Counted from the stretch's first letter, positions 17,650 to 25,954 are shown. The stretch is DNA of 64,000 nucleotides from Bacteroidales bacterium UBA5342 (GCA_002408065.1 DHQI01000086.1:7201-71200); one strand, 5' to 3'. Numbers and translations: made by a program. The notes: a model not told the origin generated them from the letters alone.

Positions 17650-18306
17650 TTACTTCACTACTGTACTAGGCGATGCCTTGACTTGCTGACCCTGCAAAAG
17701 GTTGATTAAGGTTTGTTGGTTTAGTTTGTCTTGTTCCAGAGCGGCATTTTTTTGTTTTAGGTCTTCGTTTTCTTTCTTTAGTCGCTCGTTCTCTTCTTTT
17801 AGTTTTTGGAGTTCCTCGCTATTATCTGTAGTAGGTCCGGTAGTTGGGCTATCTATTTTCATAGTGCCCTCGTTTATCATTAGCCAGTTTGGGTTTAGCT
17901 CTGGTAGTTCCCGGGTGATCCTGAACAGGTGATCGGCGGTGATAATGCCTTTGTCAATTTCTTTCTGTAGGTTGCCTTTGCTCCATCCACACATGTGGTT
18001 CACATCCATGACACTGATGCCCTCAGAGGCCAGATATTGCATTAAGCGTTTGACTACTTCCTCACGTCCATCTACATAGGAACTTTTTTTGTCCCAATCG
18101 CACATGTTTCCAGTTCCGGTGAGTAACCAATCGGATTGCAAAATGGTATAATTATCTAAAATACTACTGATCCATTTGCTTTGAATGTCAGTGTTATTCT
18201 TAATCGCCTTACGAATAGCACCGTTGCTTATACCGATTTTCTTTTCAAAGTGGGAGACTTTAAAACCGTTATAATCAATATACTTAGCTATGCGGTTAAT
18301 ATTCAT
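17650..18306 (-). CDS. CI-type repressor with two HTH regions and leucine zipper
   Basis: 218 residues. Residues about 3-65 and 75-140 each resemble phage CI-type helix-turn-helix domains (GFKVSHFEKKIGISNGAIRKAIKNN and GISVMDVNHMCGWSKGNLQKEI). Residues about 162-205 form a strong heptad coiled coil (EELQKLKEENERLKKENEDL...). There is no S24 LexA-type peptidase domain, so induction by RecA-stimulated self-cleavage is unlikely. It is divergent from the small HTH gene at 18419 across an operator palindrome, so it probably maintains the dormant state. Confidence 0.75.
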   Translation of the reverse strand: MNINRIAKYIDYNGFKVSHFEKKIGISNGAIRKAIKNNTDIQSKWISSILDNYTILQSDWLLTGTGNMCDWDKKSSYVDGREEVVKRLMQYLASEGISVMDVNHMCGWSKGNLQKEIDKGIITADHLFRITRELPELNPNWLMINEGTMKIDSPTTGPTTDNSEELQKLKEENERLKKENEDLKQKNAALEQDKLNQQTLINLLQGQQVKASPSTVVK

Positions 18307-18324
18307 TTAAAAACTGAATGAGAA

Positions 18325-18358
18325 AATTATCTAATATAATTTCAGGAATTAGATAATT
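18325..18358. promoter_or_regulatory. repressor operator palindrome
   Basis: A perfect 11-bp inverted repeat, AATTATCTAAT (18325-18335) and ATTAGATAATT (18348-18358), lies in the divergent interval. The right arm sits 6 bp before the rightward -7 box, so bound repressor should block that promoter. Confidence 0.75.
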
Positions 18359-18364
18359 ATCCTT

Positions 18365-18372
18365 TATCTTTG
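18365..18372 (+). promoter_or_regulatory. early rightward promoter -7 box
   Basis: TATCTTTG fits TAnnTTTG, 46 bp before the Cro-like gene. The -33 position overlaps the operator palindrome and has no clear TTTG. Confidence 0.6.
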
Positions 18373-18418
18373 TCCCGAAATTCAAATTTTGTAAAAACAA
18401 TTCAAATATACAACAAAT

Positions 18419-18649
18419 ATGGCAACGGCAAAGAAAATGAGCAAGTTAATTAAGCTACCCAAAGGCAATCGCTTCAAGATAGCCAAAGCCCTTGGTCTCA
18501 CCGATGGTTATGTGAGTAGCATCCTAAATTTTTCTTTCAACAACGAGATGGCCGTAAAAGTACGCCATATAGCCCTCACTGAGTATGGGGGGCGATTATT
18601 GGTAGAGACTCCCTACACCCCGGATCAGTTAGACCTTATCAAAGAATAA
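18419..18649 (+). CDS. Cro-like small HTH protein
   Basis: 76 residues. GNRFKIAKALGLTDGYVSSILNFSF reads as a helix-turn-helix, placed at the start of the early operon and divergent from the repressor. By position and size it resembles a Cro or CII-type regulator that probably acts on the same operator; this is inference. Confidence 0.6.
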   Translation: MATAKKMSKLIKLPKGNRFKIAKALGLTDGYVSSILNFSFNNEMAVKVRHIALTEYGGRLLVETPYTPDQLDLIKE

Positions 18650-18718
18650 TAGAGCAGCTAACCTACGCTCTCAAACACTAATAAAACAACAATTCGATTC
18701 ATTCAAATTTCAACCAAG

Positions 18719-19006
18719 ATGAACATTGAGCTTAACATCAACGATGGCAACCTAGATCTGGATGATCTACTGCAACAAATCCCTGAGGATGTACTTATGG
18801 ATGCTGTACGCAAAAAGAATTGCTTCAATCCTGCCTACTCTGTCAATGAAATGTCAGATATGCACGTCAATCACTTTAAAGTTTTGATGTGCAAAGTGTT
18901 TGGTATTTCCGAAATGAGCGATGATGCTACCCTGATGCGCAATTTTCGCGAGCACTGTAAAATAGGTGCTGAGAGAATCACTGTAACACTGAATACAGCC
19001 GGATAA
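18719..19006 (+). CDS. unknown early protein
   Basis: 95 residues, acidic at the N terminus (LNINDGNLDLDDLLQQIPEDVL), mixed helical, no known family. It lies in the early rightward operon, 69 bp after the Cro-like gene. Confidence 0.5.
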   Translation: MNIELNINDGNLDLDDLLQQIPEDVLMDAVRKKNCFNPAYSVNEMSDMHVNHFKVLMCKVFGISEMSDDATLMRNFREHCKIGAERITVTLNTAG

Positions 19007-19030
19007 TTCACACCTTAATATAAATAACCA

Positions 19031-19339
19031 ATGGACAACAATTTAACAGAGATTTTTGAGACAGTACAGCAGATCAATACTGAAACACCACACGGTGCAA
19101 GTATGATCTATGCCGGGCACTTGAACGCTGCTAGCGTATCAGTATCCAAAACAAAGAAAGCAATACGGATACCGGGCTCTATGATGGATATGGAAGCGGC
19201 CAACGCAGAAATGACAAAGAACCTTCTGTTTGGGGCTGATTTTGACCCTAACAATAAGATACAGGTGAGGGACTGCCTGAGAGAAATCAAAAAGTTTTAT
19301 GACAAAGCAGGTCGTGTTCAGATGAAGGCACGCAAGTAA
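19031..19339 (+). CDS. unknown early protein
   Basis: 102 residues, predicted mostly helical, no recognised domain. Its TAA stop is followed directly by the ATG of the next gene (TAAATG), indicating translational coupling within the early operon. Confidence 0.5.
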   Translation: MDNNLTEIFETVQQINTETPHGASMIYAGHLNAASVSVSKTKKAIRIPGSMMDMEAANAEMTKNLLFGADFDPNNKIQVRDCLREIKKFYDKAGRVQMKARK

Positions 19340-19654
19340 ATGCAGTGGCTGATGATAAGCTCCAGACGCAAGATGGTAAATAATGTACACCGTATAGTTG
19401 ATTATATCAATGAAAATGTACAGCAAGCCATTAGGGAGGATAAGAAACGAGTTGTTCTCCAATTCGACAATAGCAAGGCGCACCGTTGGTGCATGACGCT
19501 CAAACATGTTGAAATTGCGTTTGTGGGCTATCATCGAGCTACCGCGTTCCAAACCAGTGTAAGTATTGAATATGCCAATATGAACCACATAGGCCGATTC
19601 AGAAAAAGAAAAAGCCGGATGATAACATCCGTAACACTAAGGATCAAATGGTAA
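19340..19654 (+). CDS. unknown early basic protein
   Basis: 104 residues, basic (several RK clusters such as RFRKRKSR near the C terminus). It is directly coupled to the preceding gene. Possible internal starts exist (M6, M12). No family is recognised; nucleic-acid binding is possible from its charge. Confidence 0.45.
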   Translation: MQWLMISSRRKMVNNVHRIVDYINENVQQAIREDKKRVVLQFDNSKAHRWCMTLKHVEIAFVGYHRATAFQTSVSIEYANMNHIGRFRKRKSRMITSVTLRIKW

Positions 19655-19666
19655 AACAAAGATTAT

Positions 19667-19792
19667 ATGATAAAAGCACTACTTCTTTTAATGGTCATAG
19701 TCGTGTTTATGACTCTGTTTTTAATGGTTCGCAGTCATTGGCGAACCCTACTGAGAGACTCAAAGAATAAGGAATATTATTCAAGACCTTAA
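19667..19792 (+). CDS. 41-residue single-pass membrane peptide
   Basis: This short ORF encodes a hydrophobic N-terminal helix (KALLLLMVIVVFMTLFLMV) followed by a basic tail. It lies between the previous gene and repeat array A. It is small, but its position and clear membrane pattern support it. Confidence 0.4.
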   Translation: MIKALLLLMVIVVFMTLFLMVRSHWRTLLRDSKNKEYYSRP

Positions 19793-19800
19793 CAATTGGT

Positions 19801-19907
19801 TGATAGCAAGCTTAGGCAGGATCCGCCTGTGATCCGCCGCCTGAGCTTGTGAAATTGATAGCAAAACAAAAAGCCGGCAGCAGCTGCAGGCAATTAAAAT
19901 GATAGCA
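19801..19907 (+). repeat. TGATAGCA array, copy A
   Basis: Octamers TGATAGCA start at 19801, 19856 and 19900 (spacings 55 and 44 bp). The first spacer contains an imperfect dyad (AAGCTTAGGC.../...GCCTGAGCTT). The second holds GCCGGC and CAGCTG palindromes. The last octamer is followed by TT and the ATG of the next gene. Confidence 0.85.
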
Positions 19908-19909
19908 TT

Positions 19910-20206
19910 ATGGCATTTGTCGTTTTAGAAGAACATGAAATAGAAGCATTGCTTTGTAAAGCAGTTGATCAGGGGATCGCTAAAGGGATTGCTCTGGCTC
20001 AGGATGCTTTTCGCTCTGTACAGAAAAAGGAAGAGAACAAAGGTGTTCTGATCAATCAAAAAGAAGCCGCTCAGAGGCTTAGCATTGACGTGAGAACGTT
20101 CAAGAAAAATTACCTACACGTACTTACGCGTGTAAATGATGGGGCAAAACCCAAATTTTACCTCAGTGATGTTCTTGAGTTGAAAGACAAATTAGCTATT
20201 GCGTAA
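19910..20206 (+). CDS. excisionase-like HTH protein
   Basis: 98 residues. The C-terminal half (LINQKEAAQRLSIDVRTFKK ... KPKFYLSDVLELKDKLA) looks like a winged-helix MerR/Xis-type DNA-binding domain of the kind found in excisionases and helix-turn-helix HTH_17 proteins. The N-terminal half is helical. It begins 2 bp after repeat array A, so array A is either its control region or its binding site. Directing excision is a plausible role. Confidence 0.6.
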   Translation: MAFVVLEEHEIEALLCKAVDQGIAKGIALAQDAFRSVQKKEENKGVLINQKEAAQRLSIDVRTFKKNYLHVLTRVNDGAKPKFYLSDVLELKDKLAIA

Positions 20207-20217
20207 AGAATTAGGAA

Positions 20218-20403
20218 ATGATAAAGACCAAACTATCCAAGGTTAAAAACGGTGATTATTTCCGTTTTGCCGGACGCAAAAAAGTGTACATCAAAGATGG
20301 TGGTGGCATCAAACGAGGCATCCGCTATCATAAAGATGACGACATCAATTCGGACTACTCTACCAAGACCGATAAGGATGTAGAAATTGACTTTGAATAC
20401 TAA
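20218..20403 (+). CDS. unknown small early protein
   Basis: 61 residues, beta-rich and lysine-rich (VKNGDYFRFAGRKKVYIKDGGG), resembling a small SH3-like or KOW-like fold by pattern only. It follows the excisionase-like gene by 11 bp. Confidence 0.45.
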   Translation: MIKTKLSKVKNGDYFRFAGRKKVYIKDGGGIKRGIRYHKDDDINSDYSTKTDKDVEIDFEY

Positions 20404-20421
20404 CTTATAATATCAAAAACA

Positions 20422-20670
20422 ATGGCTGAAAACAATGGAATACCACGCGACAAGCGCGGTAGAATTTTACCCCGAATGACCCGAGAAAACCTAGCAGAGA
20501 TGATGAACTTACCCACCGATGCCTCTGTGAGAACGTGCCTAACCATTGCCAAGCGCACCATCAAGCACAACCCTGACCTACGCTATAAGCTTTGCCGCAT
20601 GTGCATTCTGGATGACAACGCTTACACCGGAACACTGATGCGCGAGATCAAATACCGGATTACTGCATAA
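20422..20670 (+). CDS. unknown small early protein
   Basis: 82 residues, basic, containing LCRMCILDD. It has no recognised family and is co-directional with and close to its neighbours. Confidence 0.45.
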   Translation: MAENNGIPRDKRGRILPRMTRENLAEMMNLPTDASVRTCLTIAKRTIKHNPDLRYKLCRMCILDDNAYTGTLMREIKYRITA

Positions 20671-20685
20671 TCTAAAAATAACGGC

Positions 20686-21069
20686 ATGGCAGAGAAAGTA
20701 AAAATGAACGTCTACGTTGATTTAGACTTAGACGAACTTGTAAAAAGCGAACTTTCGTTAAGTGATTACGAAAGAATTGTAGATGACCTAAACATTGAGT
20801 TTAGTGTAACCAGTCAGCAAGTACAGGTAGAATTGAGCATTGCGAGGTTTATCAAAGAAGCACCCGGCTATCAAAGAACTGAGATTCTGAAACAGTTCAG
20901 TAAAGAAGATATTATAAAGCATCTTCTGGAGCAGTACTACGACGATAAGAACACCGCAGTGATAGCGAATGGTTATCAAACGATGTATCAGGACAAATTG
21001 ATCAAGCGAGCTGTAAAGATGATAATGGACGGCAAACTTGACAATGAAGAACTAGACTACTACGAATAA
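20686..21069 (+). CDS. unknown early protein
   Basis: 127 residues, acidic, with a helical C-terminal half (DKLIKRAVKMIMDGKLDNEELDYYE). It belongs to the tightly packed early gene run. No domain is recognised. Confidence 0.5.
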   Translation: MAEKVKMNVYVDLDLDELVKSELSLSDYERIVDDLNIEFSVTSQQVQVELSIARFIKEAPGYQRTEILKQFSKEDIIKHLLEQYYDDKNTAVIANGYQTMYQDKLIKRAVKMIMDGKLDNEELDYYE

Positions 21070-21096
21070 CCTAAACCCACGAATAACCCTCCTACG

Positions 21097-21564
21097 ATGA
21101 ATGAATTAATAGCAATACCGGGTAGCACTAAATACTGTTTCTGTACAAAGGAAGTAGCATTTATTGCCGGAATTACTCAAGCAAAGGCTAAGCACTTTCT
21201 TCACAAGCCTGACACGGCTTTTGAAGATAGCTTTACGGTTGATCAGATCAATGAAGGCTTGCTTCATTTGACCACAACGCCCGACACTGAGAGATTCAAC
21301 AAAATGCTGAATCAAATCAATTTGAGATTGATTCAGCACATGAGAGAACTAAAGGTAGAGCGAAAATTACAGTCAGGAGGCTACAAATACCCATCTATTC
21401 ACGCTGGGGCAATCTCACTGATCAGAGTTTTCAGTTCACCGGAGCAAAAACAAAGAGTGTGTCTTACTATGGAGCGTTCAAAATTTGACCCTATGTGGGG
21501 GATCAAAGTTCGTGACGCTTGGATCAATGAACTCAAAGAGACCCTTGGTCTATTGGCACTCTAG
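21097..21564 (+). CDS. unknown protein upstream of replication gene
   Basis: 155 residues. The N-terminal region (CTKEVAFIAGITQAKAKHFL) could be a helix-turn-helix. The remainder is helical, with no family recognised. It ends 15 bp before the replication-type gene and could be a replication accessory protein; that is inference from position. Confidence 0.45.
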   Translation: MNELIAIPGSTKYCFCTKEVAFIAGITQAKAKHFLHKPDTAFEDSFTVDQINEGLLHLTTTPDTERFNKMLNQINLRLIQHMRELKVERKLQSGGYKYPSIHAGAISLIRVFSSPEQKQRVCLTMERSKFDPMWGIKVRDAWINELKETLGLLAL

Positions 21565-21579
21565 CAAATCTATTGAACT

Positions 21580-23232
21580 ATGAGCGAACAACAAGCAACC
21601 AATATGAACGGATCAACAACGGCAACAAGTACGGAGGAACGAAGAGTGCAATCTTCATCTGACAGAGGGATAACACCCTCTCATAAAACCGGGGGAGTAA
21701 CGTCCCCCGGTTCATTAAAAAAACGGGCAAAGGAGTTTCAGCGTGTAGGCGAGGTTCTGGGTGGATCGTCCACACCACCTGTAAAGATTATTCAGCACAC
21801 CCTGCAAAATTTTAGACGTCCAAAGCTCAATTCAACAATCAGTCATGTTCGCTTTGAGCGTTACGCTGAGTATTACAATGACTTCTATACCGATAGCGAT
21901 GGTAAACCAGAGCTTACAGAGCACCTTAGATTACCCCATTTAACGCTATTCAAACACCTTGTGAATATTGCCTTTCAGGATACTAAGGAACATCTGGAAA
22001 AGTACAGCAGAGACTATAAATTTGAGGTTGGAGAGTATTTTGAGATACGAACTAACCGTCCTTATTTATGCAAATGTACCGGACAACTTTCGGGTACTTC
22101 CATCCGTCGCCAGTTGCAGCGATTAGAGAAAGCTGGGGTAATAAAGACTGTTTTTCACGGTCGGGAAAACAATTTTTCTGTATTAATCGACTCTCAGTTT
22201 CTCTCCTTTCACGAGTCAAAAGCCAACCCTCATAATGAGATTGTTAACGCTCCGAACGAAACAATTTGCATCCCTTACAGTCCAGAACTAAGAAGAAAAT
22301 TAGAAATCAATGTGGACAACTCAACGAGTTGTATCAAACCAGAACAACTACCAGAACAACACAAGAACCCTCAGGAACATATAAGCGGCAATTGCTCCGC
22401 AAATAATCAAACCGGAACACCCTCAGGGACAACACAAGGACACACTGGAACACAACAAGAACCTCTACGAGAACAAGGAACAAAGTGTGAACAGCTGACG
22501 CCCGTCATAAATAAAGAAACTGCTCCGTGTAAGGAAGTTCCGCGCGAAAATGACACGGATCTTTCAGCTTATAATCCGGTAAAAATGCCACGTTATGAGA
22601 TAGATGCGGCAATGGGCAAGGTCGAAAGTTACGCTCTTTCGTCTGTACACTGGATTTTTGCCATCATCATGGAAAAACTTTACACTGAAAAGGATCTTGT
22701 TCCTTCTGAAATTGTTAACGCTCAGAAAATGATTTATATGCAGGTGTTTAGGCACTTGAATAGTTTTCAGGCAGTTGACAGTAAAATGGCAGAATGGAAA
22801 TGGCGTGTGCAAAAAATAGCAGACCTTATGACCTCCCGGCGCTATTCGCACAAAGGGAAATGGATACCACCTGTACCAACGTACTATTTTGACGAAGAGC
22901 TGGCCGCTGAAAACAAGGTCAACTTTGCGTGGTCAGCTCCAAAATGGCACGAGCACCTGAAAAAACAACAGAACAAACGCATCCACAAGGAATTAGTGAA
23001 ACGTAAACGCACCGATAATGAGACGCTTTACAGGTGTTTGGTGGCAGTGGGGATGAATCCTACTCAGAATGTGATCAAGATTCAGTATGACTTTTTGCGT
23101 CACAATTATGGGCATCTACTCAAGCATTTTAAGGTTATTTTGAGTGACCCACAATTCCTAAGCATTTTACGCAAACAATATGACGATAAACGTATACGAG
23201 TGAGTATAAAACAACTATTAATTAACGGCTAA
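21580..23232 (+). CDS. replication-type winged-helix protein
   Basis: 550 residues. There is a low-complexity N terminus (1-60), a probable winged helix at about 140-205 (LSGTSIRRQLQRLEKAGVIKTVFHG), a long Gln/Thr/Asn-rich linker (about 245-310) and a helical basic C-terminal domain (about 330-550). This arrangement resembles phage replication-initiation proteins of the O/DnaD type. It is the largest early gene and sits where such a gene is expected. Two stable hairpins lie in its 5' coding region. The initiator role is inferred. Confidence 0.55.
   Translation: MSEQQATNMNGSTTATSTEERRVQSSSDRGITPSHKTGGVTSPGSLKKRAKEFQRVGEVLGGSSTPPVKIIQHTLQNFRRPKLNSTISHVRFERYAEYYNDFYTDSDGKPELTEHLRLPHLTLFKHLVNIAFQDTKEHLEKYSRDYKFEVGEYFEIRTNRPYLCKCTGQLSGTSIRRQLQRLEKAGVIKTVFHGRENNFSVLIDSQFLSFHESKANPHNEIVNAPNETICIPYSPELRRKLEINVDNSTSCIKPEQLPEQHKNPQEHISGNCSANNQTGTPSGTTQGHTGTQQEPLREQGTKCEQLTPVINKETAPCKEVPRENDTDLSAYNPVKMPRYEIDAAMGKVESYALSSVHWIFAIIMEKLYTEKDLVPSEIVNAQKMIYMQVFRHLNSFQAVDSKMAEWKWRVQKIADLMTSRRYSHKGKWIPPVPTYYFDEELAAENKVNFAWSAPKWHEHLKKQQNKRIHKELVKRKRTDNETLYRCLVAVGMNPTQNVIKIQYDFLRHNYGHLLKHFKVILSDPQFLSILRKQYDDKRIRVSIKQLLING
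21664..21712 (+). other. paired hairpins inside replication gene, possible origin
   Basis: AGAGGG/CCCTCT (21664-21669 with 21676-21681) is followed by a perfect 10-bp stem AACCGGGGGA/TCCCCCGGTT (21687-21696 with 21703-21712). An A run comes next. The location inside the initiator-type gene recalls origins embedded in phage O genes. Confidence 0.45.
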
Positions 23233-23242
23233 AATAGTAATT

Positions 23243-23527
23243 ATGAGCAATCAAGAAAACAGTTTCAAAAAAGGAACAAAGGTAAAATTACACATTTATT
23301 TTCCTACCGGAAATATGCAGGATGAGAATGGCAACCGCTATTATGATTTTGTGAATTTTCCGAGCGAAGATAAGTACACGAAACCTTACATCATCAAGCG
23401 AATGCACGAACGCATTGTCAACAAGATGCTGAAAGGTCGGCACACAGGTGGTCAATATTACGACTATGAGACAGGAGAACAACTGGCGAAGGTTACTGAT
23501 ACCGGAGCTCTAATATTAATGATGTAA
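23243..23527 (+). CDS. unknown small protein
   Basis: 94 residues with aromatic-rich beta-pattern segments (KVKLHIYFPTGNMQDENGNRYYDF; GGQYYDYETGEQLAKV). It follows the replication gene by 10 bp and overlaps the next start by one base. No family is recognised. Confidence 0.5.
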   Translation: MSNQENSFKKGTKVKLHIYFPTGNMQDENGNRYYDFVNFPSEDKYTKPYIIKRMHERIVNKMLKGRHTGGQYYDYETGEQLAKVTDTGALILMM

Positions 23528-23919
23528 TGGTAATAGCAGTAGATTTTGATGGGACACTCGTATGTGATGAGTTCCCATCCATAGGCGAAAAGAGAGAGGA
23601 AACGTTTCTCGCAGTCACGAAAGCAGTTCTTCTAGGTCATAAAATCATCCTCTGGACTTGTAGAACGGGGGAGCTACTGGATGAAGCTGTAGCTTATTGT
23701 GCAGAGAACGGTCTTGTCTTTGATGCTATTAACGACAATTTGCCGGAACACAAAGAAGAGTGGGGCAACAATTGCCGCAAAGTGTATGCGGATGTCTATC
23801 TGGATGATAAGGCCGCTCATGAAAGTGTATTTCCGCAATTCCTGTGGGAAACAATGCTGAGTGAACACGACAATGTGAAAGAAGTACTGGAGAAATTAGC
23901 ACCCGATAGTGGATGCTAA
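23527..23919 (+). CDS. HAD-like hydrolase
   Basis: A 130-residue small HAD-superfamily phosphatase. Motif I is VDFDGTLV, followed by ILWTCRTGELLDEAV (motif II region) and VYLDDKAAHE (acidic motif). Short HAD proteins of this type are common in phage genomes and may act on nucleotides or sugar phosphates; the substrate is unknown. Its ATG overlaps the previous stop codon. Confidence 0.75.
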   Translation: MVIAVDFDGTLVCDEFPSIGEKREETFLAVTKAVLLGHKIILWTCRTGELLDEAVAYCAENGLVFDAINDNLPEHKEEWGNNCRKVYADVYLDDKAAHESVFPQFLWETMLSEHDNVKEVLEKLAPDSGC

Positions 23920-23952
23920 TCATTGAATACTAATCTAAAATTAACCTTACTT

Positions 23953-24201
23953 ATGATTTTAAAAATGTGGAGACAAAGGCGATACCGGAAAAAATTCGAC
24001 AAAGCCTTAAAGAAGGAAACCCGAATTGCAATAAAAGAGGCCAAGGAGACAGGACAACGTTGGTTGGTGGTGATGAATGAAGATTTGATGCCTGTGGCAG
24101 TCTCTAAAAAACGCTTGAAGGCATTAAGCAGGCATACCGGGCGTACCATTCAGCAAATTGAGAATTCAGCTTTATTCCGTACTACTAACAATTATAGGTA
24201 A
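23953..24201 (+). CDS. unknown small basic protein
   Basis: 82 residues from ATG 23953 (a TTG further upstream is less likely). Very basic N terminus (MILKMWRQRRYRKKFDKALKK), then a helical segment ending RHTGRTIQQIENSALFRT. It overlaps the next start by one base. It may bind nucleic acid; no family is recognised. Confidence 0.45.
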   Translation: MILKMWRQRRYRKKFDKALKKETRIAIKEAKETGQRWLVVMNEDLMPVAVSKKRLKALSRHTGRTIQQIENSALFRTTNNYR

Positions 24202-24455
24202 TGATAACCAGACAAAACCGCAAAAAAGAGATTGCTAAGGCGCTGTATCCAGATAGTATTACTATGGATTCGGCTATGCAGCGTCTCCGTGTAGAGATCA
24301 GAGAGAGCGAAGGACTAAAAGAGGAACTGGAGAAGCACGGTTCTTTGCGTTCGCACTGTTTCAACGATAAACAGTTGCGTATTATCCTCGCGCGTTTCGA
24401 TATCACAGAAGAGCGTTATAACGAAATGATGCAGTATGATGGTGTACTTCAATGA
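24201..24455 (+). CDS. unknown small helical protein
   Basis: 84 residues, charged and helical, no recognised family. It is translationally coupled to both neighbours: the start overlaps the previous stop, and the next start lies at or just before its end. Confidence 0.45.
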   Translation: MITRQNRKKEIAKALYPDSITMDSAMQRLRVEIRESEGLKEELEKHGSLRSHCFNDKQLRIILARFDITEERYNEMMQYDGVLQ

Positions 24456-24459
24456 TACA

Positions 24460-24810
24460 ATGGACCTGAAAGAGGCTAAAGCACATTACCGTGCTTTGGC
24501 CAAAAGGTTGCACCCTGATCGCGGTGGCAATGCTGCCGATTTTCAGGATATGCAACGCGAATACACCCGCCTGTTACAAGGCTATTCTAAAGAGGCTGAT
24601 AATGATAAATATTCTACAGATGAGCAAAAGACTATTCTGATGGAAGAAATTATTAAAGAGCTAAAAGCAATGGGGTTATCAGATGAATTTATTAAGATCC
24701 TGATGAAACACATGCCTAACATGATGGGTGTGATTTCTGACTTTATGGGATCAGCACCAGCATCTTCGCCCATCAATAAACTTGGTGGATTTCTCAAAGA
24801 ATTTCTGTAA
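24460..24810 (+). CDS. J-domain protein (DnaJ-like)
   Basis: About 116 residues. The N-terminal region MDLKEAKAHYRALAKRLHPDRGGN carries the HPD tripeptide and helix II of a J domain; helix III follows (FQDMQREYTRLLQGY). The remainder is a helical tail with a hydrophobic stretch. J-domain proteins stimulate host DnaK, so this one may recruit it for replication or virion assembly (inference). An earlier start at 24436 is possible but would overlap the previous gene. Confidence 0.75.
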   Translation: MDLKEAKAHYRALAKRLHPDRGGNAADFQDMQREYTRLLQGYSKEADNDKYSTDEQKTILMEEIIKELKAMGLSDEFIKILMKHMPNMMGVISDFMGSAPASSPINKLGGFLKEFL

Positions 24811-24905
24811 TGTCAACACTGAATACTTGCCTCATTCTAGTCATTCTTTTTGTCGTCTGCTTACTATTCGACAATTGGATAGATAAAAACTTAAAACCAA
24901 ACTAA
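24810..24905 (+). CDS. 31-residue membrane peptide
   Basis: An ORF coupled by TAATG to the J-domain gene and ending right before the next ATG. It encodes one hydrophobic helix (LNTCLILVILFVVCLLFDNW) and a short basic tail. The exact fit between two genes supports it. Confidence 0.5.
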   Translation: MSTLNTCLILVILFVVCLLFDNWIDKNLKPN

Positions 24906-25145
24906 ATGAAAGATATAAGATTTAAAGACATGACCATAGGTCAGTATAATAATGCCCGGAATAAGGCGGAAATGCAGCCATCAAGTCCCTTTGCTGTTTT
25001 CTGTCTGGAGTGCAAAGGCTTTGCCTTCTTCAAGGTAGAAGATGGAGAAAAGTTAGAGAAATGGGAACTATGGGCGTTGGGTTATCGTAACCCGGAAGCA
25101 CTCAAAAGCGGACAAGTCCCCGAAATAGAAGCCAGACGCAAATAA
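24906..25145 (+). CDS. unknown small protein
   Basis: 79 residues with a two-Cys segment (SPFAVFCLECKGFAFFKVEDGEK). No family is recognised. It is tightly packed after the membrane peptide. Confidence 0.45.
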   Translation: MKDIRFKDMTIGQYNNARNKAEMQPSSPFAVFCLECKGFAFFKVEDGEKLEKWELWALGYRNPEALKSGQVPEIEARRK

Positions 25146-25176
25146 ACAATTTAGATCACGCCTAAAATTTACCAAT

Positions 25177-25434
25177 ATGTGCAAAAAAGTATTATCAACC
25201 CTTACCCTCCGTATCACTGATCAGGAGATCATTGATAAGATCGAAGATTACAAACAACGTAATGACGTTTCTAGTAGCTCTACGGCCATCTATGAGATGG
25301 TGAAGGACTATGGATACCAACGAAAGCAAAAAGAACAGGCTTGGCAAGAGAATCAAGACCTGAGAGAAAAGCTTCAAAGGAAGACTTACGCCATCGAAGA
25401 GTTTAAGTCAGCCCTTAGTAATATTCTGGATTAG
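25177..25434 (+). CDS. ribbon-helix-helix-like protein with coiled coil
   Basis: 85 residues. An N-terminal beta strand (STLTLRIT) is followed by two helices (DQEIIDKIEDYKQRNDVSSSSTAIYEMVKDYG), the order of a ribbon-helix-helix DNA-binding domain. A coiled-coil tail follows (WQENQDLREKLQRK). Its stop codon abuts repeat array B. It is a candidate binder of the arrays or a regulator of the second block of genes (inference). Confidence 0.5.
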   Translation: MCKKVLSTLTLRITDQEIIDKIEDYKQRNDVSSSSTAIYEMVKDYGYQRKQKEQAWQENQDLREKLQRKTYAIEEFKSALSNILD

Positions 25435-25585
25435 CGATAGCACCCCAAAACAGGAACCGTGCCGGATCACGGCTTTGTGCTTTGCATTCTGATAGCAAAA
25501 AACCTAAAAATTCCAGGCTGCAGCGCCTAAAAGTGATAGCAAAACACAAAGCCGGCCAACGGATCCGGACTTTAAAATGATAGCA
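25435..25585 (+). repeat. TGATAGCA array, copy B (four octamers)
   Basis: CGATAGCA at 25435, then TGATAGCA at 25490, 25534 and 25578 (spacings 55, 44, 44). The array starts at the first base after the previous stop and ends 2 bp before the next ATG. Its last two units share long identical stretches with copy D, including GGCTGCAGCGCCTAAAA and AAAACACAAAGCCGGCC. Confidence 0.88.
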
Positions 25586-25606
25586 TAATGAAAACACCGG
25601 AAAGAA
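25583..25606 (+). repeat. 24-bp direct repeat (with 25955-25978)
   Basis: A perfect 24-bp match spans the start codon of this gene (ATG at 25588) and the start codon of the mazG gene (25960). Both genes therefore begin with the same six residues, MKTPER. This looks like a gene inserted or duplicated at the 5' end of mazG. Confidence 0.75.
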
Positions 25607-25947
25607 AAAGAAAAGATCAGCTAAAAGCTCTTTCGCAAAATGGAGATAATAAGGAGTTTGAAAAGAAAAGCTACGTGTCTTTTGATATACCAACAATGAA
25701 TAGGGATCAACAGATATATTTAGGTCAGTCAATCATTGCATTAATAGCGTTAAACCTTCCAACGTATCTTTCTGATAAAGATAATAAAGAGGATATTGGA
25801 TTGATGCTCTTAGATGTGTTAAAACACTTTGATGTGTCGTTGGAAGACCTTTATAAAATGGATTTGATAGAGAATCATTTAGATTCAGAATATACCTATA
25901 AGTTAAAGGTTGATATGAGATATGAAATACTTAAAAAGGAATTATAA
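25588..25947 (+). CDS. unknown protein
   Basis: 119 residues, charged, with a central hydrophobic helix (YLGQSIIALIALNLPTYL). The first residues MKTPER are shared with the next gene because of the 24-bp direct repeat. It starts 2 bp after array B. No family is recognised. Confidence 0.45.
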   Translation: MKTPERKRKDQLKALSQNGDNKEFEKKSYVSFDIPTMNRDQQIYLGQSIIALIALNLPTYLSDKDNKEDIGLMLLDVLKHFDVSLEDLYKMDLIENHLDSEYTYKLKVDMRYEILKKEL

Positions 25948-25954
25948 AAAAACG

